Below, one piece after another: positions 60,501 through 64,000 of a stretch of 64,000 bases of DNA. The stretch comes from Bathymodiolus brooksi (Eukaryota; Mollusca; Bivalvia; Mytilida; Modiolidae). A model generated the notes under the pieces. That model saw only the letters and a program-made list of their open reading frames with translations. It had not been told where the DNA came from and ran no database searches. The position numbers and the translations under genes are program-made. The number at the start of each line of letters is the position of its first letter. The first letter of the stretch is position 1. The stretch spans positions 50,034,203 through 50,098,202 of the forward strand of contig OY804586.1 in NCBI GenBank assembly GCA_963680875.1. The letters run 5' to 3'.

Positions 60501-61841
60501 ATTCCAAGCTAATTATAATATTGTAAATAAAAGCATAACAGGATCATGTGATAACGCTTTTAAATTGCAATGATTATCATAGCAGAACAAAAATATCACT
60601 GATGCAGCAGAATACACTCAACCAAAGATACAGTGTATCCGACCTGTTATAACGGATATGAAGGGAGAAACTTGACATTCTCACTACAATTCACCGTCGC
60701 TAAATTAAGATATGGCATGTCAAGATCTGATACTCTATAGAATAACGACAGTTTTGAAGGTTGAGACAGACATTGTCACTAGTTTACGGTAGGTCCTCGC
60801 TGCTATACTAGTAATAATGTCTGTCTCGACCTGAAGTTATTGTTTTAACGGTAAGGTTATAATGTGTTTGACGTCACATTGGTGGATGATTTCCAGTACC
60901 AGAGTCAGTTCGCTTACAAAATAAAATAAATACAGACATTATCGCTCGGTGAGATTAAAGGAACAATGTCAAAATTGACGATATTTGCGAAAATTATAGC
61001 GTCATCGCTGCCATGTGTGTTAGCGACGATCACCCAATACAATTAAATTAAAAATAAAATGTTGTCTTTTAGGTATAATTACAATTATAATTCATAAATA
61101 CTTAGAGGAAAGAACTCAAAATAATGAATTTACCATTTGTGTAACGGCAAAACTACAGACCTCAGTAATAGCCGTTATCTGTCTTTCATGTGTAAGAAGT
61201 CAAAATCTACGCATTTATGAAATTCATAACTAAAAATATTAGTCATTATTTTACATATATGAGCGGTATTAGTCCCTATGCCAAACATTGAGAAAAGCTT
61301 GAAGATACTAAAGGGATTATCATACTACGAATTCCTGCTCCACTAGTGGCACCCGTTGTGTTACTATAGTTACAAACCTGGTTATACATCATGAATGATG
61401 AAATTACGGGATTGTGATTACAACAAACGATACATATGTAAAAATGCAATAAATCACACCAAGAAGATAATAAAAATATTGGTCGAAGTGTTGCAATAAT
61501 GGTTAAAATTTCAATACTCATGGCTGAATTTACAACGCTTATTGCAATAATATTTATAATTTCCAGTCAACTTTAACGAAGCAATAAAAGGTTGACAACA
61601 TATACCAATGACCGCCACGATACAACTGAAATATTATTGAAAGTGGCGTTAAACACCATCAGCCAAACAAAACTTACGTAAGTTATATTGCAGACATTAA
61701 AATTAAATTCATAATTTCGTGTAATTTCCGTTGTTGTCTGTAGACAGGCAGACCCTGTGCCTTGTATAAATATGATACCGCCCTCTGCAGCATTGTCTAC
61801 AGAAAGAGTTAATTTTGCTCTGCTACATTCATGAATGGTCA
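42245..61841 (-). CDS. ZP-domain type I membrane protein, seven exons, 5' end missing
   Basis: Seven exons with matching phases run down the minus strand: 61841-61678, 60483-60359, 60108-59957, 45922-45862, 44960-44798, 43795-43663 and 42579-42245. The 376 residues read in order: ZP-N with Cys in the HEC, SAC and NVC positions; FRVIVQQNPVIQ and the fourth Cys (VTC); a linker; ZP-C with AKDC, the GCEEV...FSCRIAICKGTC cluster and a NFQAF motif; a furin-type site KRKKR; one membrane segment (FLVYVGITVVGFLFAMSWFLIG); and a cytoplasmic tail of about 70 residues. ZP modules polymerise extracellularly after furin-type release. In molluscs they occur in egg envelopes and epithelial coats, but the role here is unknown. 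Intron 3 (45923-59956) contains the satellite array. The signal-peptide exon should lie upstream of 61841, probably beyond the window. Confidence 0.9.
42664..42752 (-). repeat. Repeat G, inverted, in ZP intron f-g
   Basis: AACGTAGATATCAAATTTGG and GACGCGTTTCTGG. Confidence 0.6.
43071..43410 (+). repeat. R1, longest copy
   Basis: Runs from AGAGTTTGAAGATACC past the CTCCACTCGTGGCACCCGTC block to TAATAAGTCGTGAATGAGGA and ATTTGTGACACAG. It lies in the ZP f-g intron. Confidence 0.75.
43663..43795 (-). CDS. ZP exon f (last ZP cysteines, furin site)
   Basis: The acceptor is CATTTTGACAG and the donor CAAG|GTAATG. DGKRKKRD is a classical proprotein-convertase site. An alternative donor (CTTT|GTAAAT) 12 bp upstream keeps the same phase. 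Confidence 0.88.
44022..44268 (-). repeat. SINE-1 in ZP intron e-f
   Basis: Full length, from the GGTGTATAACGCCACTATC tail to the CGTCGTGGTCGTGATCG head strand. Confidence 0.8.
44798..44960 (-). CDS. ZP exon e (ZP-C core)
   Basis: The acceptor is TTTGTAATCAG and the donor GAG|GTATAA. It encodes CSVDMKLFPNF, NFQAFQP and the clustered Cys of FSCRIAICKGTC. Confidence 0.92.
45403..45675. mobile_element. 273-bp MITE with TTAA target sites in ZP intron d-e
   Basis: Inverted ends GGTGATACCATACACT and AGTGTATGGTACCACC are each flanked by TTAA (45399-45402 and 45676-45679). A TTAA target duplication is the hallmark of piggyBac- and Kolobok-type elements. There is no transposase. Confidence 0.8.
45697..45825 (-). 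repeat. R1 fragment, inverted, beside ZP exon d
   Basis: TTACTCGATTTTAAGCTTTA to CCCCTTTGGTATCTTCAA; it ends 37 bp from exon d. Confidence 0.65.
45862..45922 (-). CDS. ZP exon d (ZP-C start, 61 bp)
   Basis: The acceptor is AATTTTTTAG and the donor GATGA|GTAAGT. It encodes SYDIRAKDCTAAMINILKD with the ZP-C cysteine. The phase matches exons c and e exactly, which is the main support for such a short exon. Confidence 0.85.
45969..46105 (+). repeat. R1 5' part in ZP intron c-d
   Basis: AGAGTTTGAAGATACCAAAG to AACTAAAGATCGAGTAAC. Confidence 0.7.
46150..46525. mobile_element. Repeat E, compact copy
   Basis: Contains an inner palindrome (ATTTACCGAGGCC / GGCCGAGGTAAAT) and ends CATTATCTGAAGTCATATAA. 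It is the reference for the disrupted copy at 36.4-40.1 kb. Confidence 0.65.
46836..47144 (+). pseudogene. PC4/p15-like single-strand-DNA-binding domain relic
   Basis: One frame reads EDLYTGTVYEEDNVY, an in-frame TGA at 46881, then GGRIYMSTSNQYPAINIR, HWWKPNE, PTTKGLILNGVKWGQF and a Cys-containing end to TAA at 47144. The order G-R-x-Y, IR-x-W-x-K, P-T-x-KG-x-x-L, x-x-W matches the C-terminal domain of transcriptional coactivator p15 (PC4). The TGA sits just before the first strand, so either this is a pseudogene or translation starts at the Met at 46899 and loses that strand. It lies on the opposite strand within ZP intron 3. The family call is from memory of the motif order. Confidence 0.5.
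47190..47290 (+). repeat. Left flank of the array: repeat S part A
   Basis: TAATAAACGTTAGATAAACC, GGGGCAATCAAGAATGGACA and TTGGGTACACAAAACACAAG align with 23615-23700 and with the inverted copy at 25455-25370. Confidence 0.85.
47281..59045 (+). repeat. Satellite array, about 170 tandem units of 66-70 bp, in ZP intron 3
   Basis: The unit core is CACAACACAATATGTATTGG, ACACCACCATGCACAAG, ACACTGGACGAAGACAGG, then an A-rich joint AAAAAAACAAACAAA of variable length. Length variation is almost all in the joint (A5-A8; AACA present or replaced by AAAA). Core variants recur: GTGATGG for GTATTGG, CATACAC for CATGCAC, GCATTGG, and CGAAAAC for CGAAGAC. The plus strand is extremely A-rich and T-poor. No unit contains a stop on the minus strand, so all three minus frames stay open for kilobases; these are not genes. 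Blocks of variants repeat at fixed offsets, showing higher-order duplication. Confidence 0.97.
59020..59200 (+). repeat. Right flank of the array: repeat S part A continued
   Basis: The last unit decays into CACCACTTTACGCAAACAAA, then GCCCTCCTACAAATAACTGG through GACACATAATAGGACAACAC, as at 23745-23915. Confidence 0.85.
59381..59590 (+). repeat. Repeat S part B
   Basis: CAAATGACGTTGGAAATCCA and TTGATAACTGGATGTCTAAT align with 23410-23500. A run of about 18 G lies at 59466-59483. Here B follows A, the reverse of the order at 23.4 kb. Confidence 0.75.
59714..59812 (-). repeat. SINE-1 core with an internal duplication
   Basis: GAAACCGGAGTACCC and GAGAAAACTACCGAC each occur twice in tandem; head and tail are absent. 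Confidence 0.65.
59957..60108 (-). CDS. ZP exon c (inter-domain)
   Basis: The acceptor is GTTTTTTATAG and the donor TCAG|GTATGA. The glycine-rich turn SGGGVVNLNDS matches the stretch before ZP-C. This is the last exon before the 14-kb intron. Confidence 0.88.
60359..60483 (-). CDS. ZP exon b (ZP-N end)
   Basis: The acceptor is TTTATTTGCAG and the donor GG|GTACGT. It encodes 41 codons plus two bases, including NPVIQTGFDKVIPVTC. Confidence 0.9.
60735..60845. repeat. Small inverted repeat in ZP intron a-b
   Basis: GAGACAGACATTGTCACTAG is mirrored by CTAGTAATAATGTCTGTCTC (one or two mismatches). Confidence 0.65.
61291..61420 (+). repeat. R1 fragment with internal deletion
   Basis: GAAGATACTAAAGGGATTAT joined to TTCCTGCTCCACTAGTGGCA. 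Confidence 0.65.
61605..61665 (+). repeat. SINE-1 tail, directly beside ZP exon a
   Basis: GACCGCCACGATACAACTGA to GGCGTTAAACACC; it ends 13 bp from the exon donor. Confidence 0.75.
61678..61841 (-). CDS. ZP exon a (ZP-N start)
   Basis: The acceptor TTTATTTGCAG leads into TG, completing a codon begun in an unseen exon. The donor is TTAC|GTAAGT, phase 0. It holds the first three ZP-N cysteines and GGIIFIQGTGSAC. Confidence 0.88.
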
Positions 61842-62460
61842 CTGCAAATAAAAACAATAATTTGCATTACAATAAATACTCTACATTAAAGACAGATTTT
61901 CCTATATGAATTGTGTCACTTTGCCCTTTAATTTTTGGGACGCGTTTCCCTGTGTTATTTATGACATGTTTTATAATTTGTAATATGTTCCCATCAGGCC
62001 CGACCTTAAACCCATGGGACCAACTGCACCAAATTGGGCCCCGCGCTGTAGTTATAAGCGCTAGAGTTATCTACTATCTGCTATTCAAGTATACACAACA
62101 ACACATTGCATGTTTTACAGAGAACAACTGGGCCCCGCATCTCCTAAGGGCGGCCTGCCTAGTTCCTATATGATTTGGGCCATGTTTCCCATCACAATTT
62201 GTAATATGTTTCCGTACATAATGTTTGACATGTTCACCTCTTGGCTTGTGATATGTTTCTTAAATTTGATTGGTTGTGTTGGATTCCTGGAGTTCATCAT
62301 TGCTTTCAGAAATGTTTTACCTATATCGGTACTACCTGACTTAATTTGGTAAGAATTCCCGAACAGCTACCGAACTGGTAGTTTGTTACTCGTGACCCCT
62401 CGGATTTTGGTTGCTAGAGGGCTACGATGGGTCACGAGAACCAGACTACCGAACTGACCA
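61842..62460. other. Gene-free stretch upstream of ZP exon a
   Basis: No upstream ZP exon or signal peptide could be read. A short inverted pair (TCGTGACCC / GGGTCACGA) at about 62389-62440 is the only structure. Confidence 0.45.
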
Positions 62461-62470
62461 GTGACACCCG

Positions 62471-62797
62471 CAATCGTAACTACTCGGCCTTTCTCGCTAC
62501 CCTGCAAATAACCTCGTACGTACATAGTAGAAATTCTTCTTAAATTGTTTGCCGGAAGTTAAGTTAAGTTAAGTGCACAAAAATATAGTCCACGAAAATC
62601 CAATATGGAAGACATACTAAGTAAAATCTAATCATACAAATCTAACTAAAACTTTAATTGAAATATAGAAAATTGTTTAAAATATAACTTTATCAAACTT
62701 TCATGCAACTGACATGTGAAAAGTAACTGCGATTTATACGCCTAATGCATACGGGGTTATTTACAGGGTAGCGAGAATGGCCGAGAAGTTACGATTG
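62471..62797. mobile_element. 327-bp MULE-like MITE, copy 3
   Basis: Flanked by GTGACACCCG on both sides (62461-62470 and 62798-62807). Confidence 0.9.
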
Positions 62798-63034
62798 GTG
62801 ACACCCGTGGCTAAGGGAGATAAACGGCTAATGTTTCTCGCAATGGTTAGAATGACTATGTAATCACACAGACATGAGATAGAAATTGATTTAAAAAAAC
62901 GCTAAAATAAAAACTACGAATGAAAACAATTGTTGCTTAATTAGCAAACGCATGTATACAGTGTGTATACAATATTTTATATTTTACTTTTTCTGCATCT
63001 ATATATTACGGTTTTCGAGTTATTTAGTGTTAGA

Positions 63035-63318
63035 GTTATGGTGCTTAACGCCACTTTCAACATATTTCAGTTATATCGTGGAGTTTAGTTTTATTAGTCG
63101 ACTAAAACAAACCCATGTTTCTCGCTCAAATGGGTTATCAAATTTTCGCTCAAATGGGTTACAAGTTGTCGCTCTTCTGTCCGCTTTATATCGATCTTTT
63201 GTCCTGTCAATTCGCTCAAATGTCTTTCGCCGGTTTTATTGGTGGAGAAAAAACGGAGTATCCGGCGGAGAGAACCACCAACCTGTCGCAAGTCACTGAC
63301 AAACTTTATCACATAAAG
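63035..63318 (-). repeat. SINE-1 with a 125-bp insertion of CGCTCAAATGGGTT repeats
   Basis: The tail (63035-63105) and core (from 63228) are separated by sequence with three TCGCTCAAATG words. Confidence 0.7.
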
Positions 63319-64000
63319 AGATATATCGAAAAGTGGCGGAACAAAATAACAATCGGTAGAAAATCAATACAATAAAGTAAACTTTTCTTACAAAAAAAAA
63401 ACAAGAAAAAAAATATTTGAAAACATGTTTATATAAATAAATGTAAAACGGAATTACAAAATTTGTTTCTATTAGATATTAAATTGGGTGTCGTCTCACT
63501 TAGTCAACATTCTATATTTTATATAGGTACAGGTAAGACAAAAATGTTGGCTATGTGAGACTGAAATAATTTTGGCCTTCCTAATTTAGAGGGATTAAGG
63601 GGTCCTATTAAGGGTGAACAGTCAGGGTAATCACAGGTAAATAAAGGTAAATTTGAGTGGTTTTTTTTGTTCTTTCTATATAAATGGAATTACATAAAAT
63701 ACGAAAACATAATGAAACATAATAATTAATATTTATATTAAACTTTAAAAATGTAAGCACACATGAAATATGGTCTCCAAGCTTGATTGTTCACTAATTT
63801 TTATAATTAACAAATCAAGTTACATATAAATGAAAGAAATAATTTGTTTTGTCTGACTTCATTTTCATTAGATTTTAACTAAATATAGCATGTGATATTT
63901 CTTCTTCTGATCTTAGCAATTTGAGTGATGTTTTAAACAAATTTAAAGAAAACAAAATTTGATTATAAAAACAACATTAAAAACAAGATATGATATAAGG
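63319..64000. other. AT-rich gene-free end of window
   Basis: No repeat shared with the rest of the window and no exon recognised. Confidence 0.5.

Overview
The window is eukaryotic nuclear DNA. It is AT-rich, has spliced genes with GT-AG introns, and is packed with short nonautonomous transposons, SINEs and minisatellites. The gene content (a two-domain antistasin protein, a ten-cysteine secreted peptide, a ZP-domain membrane protein, an ABHD2-type lipase) together with repeat families I recognise from bivalve genomes points to a bivalve mollusc, most likely a mussel (Mytilus-like). The species is an inference. The gene calls rest on splice sites, phase and family motifs read directly from the sequence.

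Layout. 1-9.1 kb (minus): the first two coding exons of ABHD2 (8928-9085 and 455-627), split by an 8.3-kb intron full of repeats; the rest of the gene lies off the left edge. 9.1-19.9 kb: gene-free, dominated by foldback and MITE-type DNA transposons, many with clear target-site duplications (TSDs). 19.95-20.2 kb (plus): a complete coding exon for a 72-residue secreted cysteine-rich peptide. 25.5-30.45 kb (plus): a complete three-exon antistasin-like inhibitor with TATA box and poly(A) signal. A possible two-exon minus-strand secreted peptide (25.68-26.35 kb) lies in its first intron. 30.5-42.2 kb: repeats only, including a reverse-transcriptase fragment and a deeply nested transposon cluster at 36.4-40.1 kb.

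42.2-61.85 kb (minus): at least seven exons of a zona pellucida (ZP) domain protein, with ZP-N, ZP-C, a dibasic furin site, a transmembrane segment and a cytoplasmic tail. The exon with the signal peptide is not seen and is probably right of the window. The intron between the ZP-N side and ZP-C is 14 kb long. It holds an 11.8-kb array of about 170 copies of a 66-70-bp unit (47.28-59.04 kb), plus a plus-strand PC4/p15-like relic at 46.84-47.14 kb.

The most notable structure is this array. The repeat in which it grew is present elsewhere in the window with only one unit (23.6 kb and, inverted, 25.3 kb), so the before and after states can be compared. On the sense strand of the ZP gene nearly every unit reads as a pyrimidine tract followed by CAG, which is the form of a 3' splice site. 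The very long open frames across the array (more than 2500 codons) are artefacts of a unit free of stop codons, not genes. The genes do not form an operon or pathway; they are separate loci sharing a repeat-rich neighbourhood.
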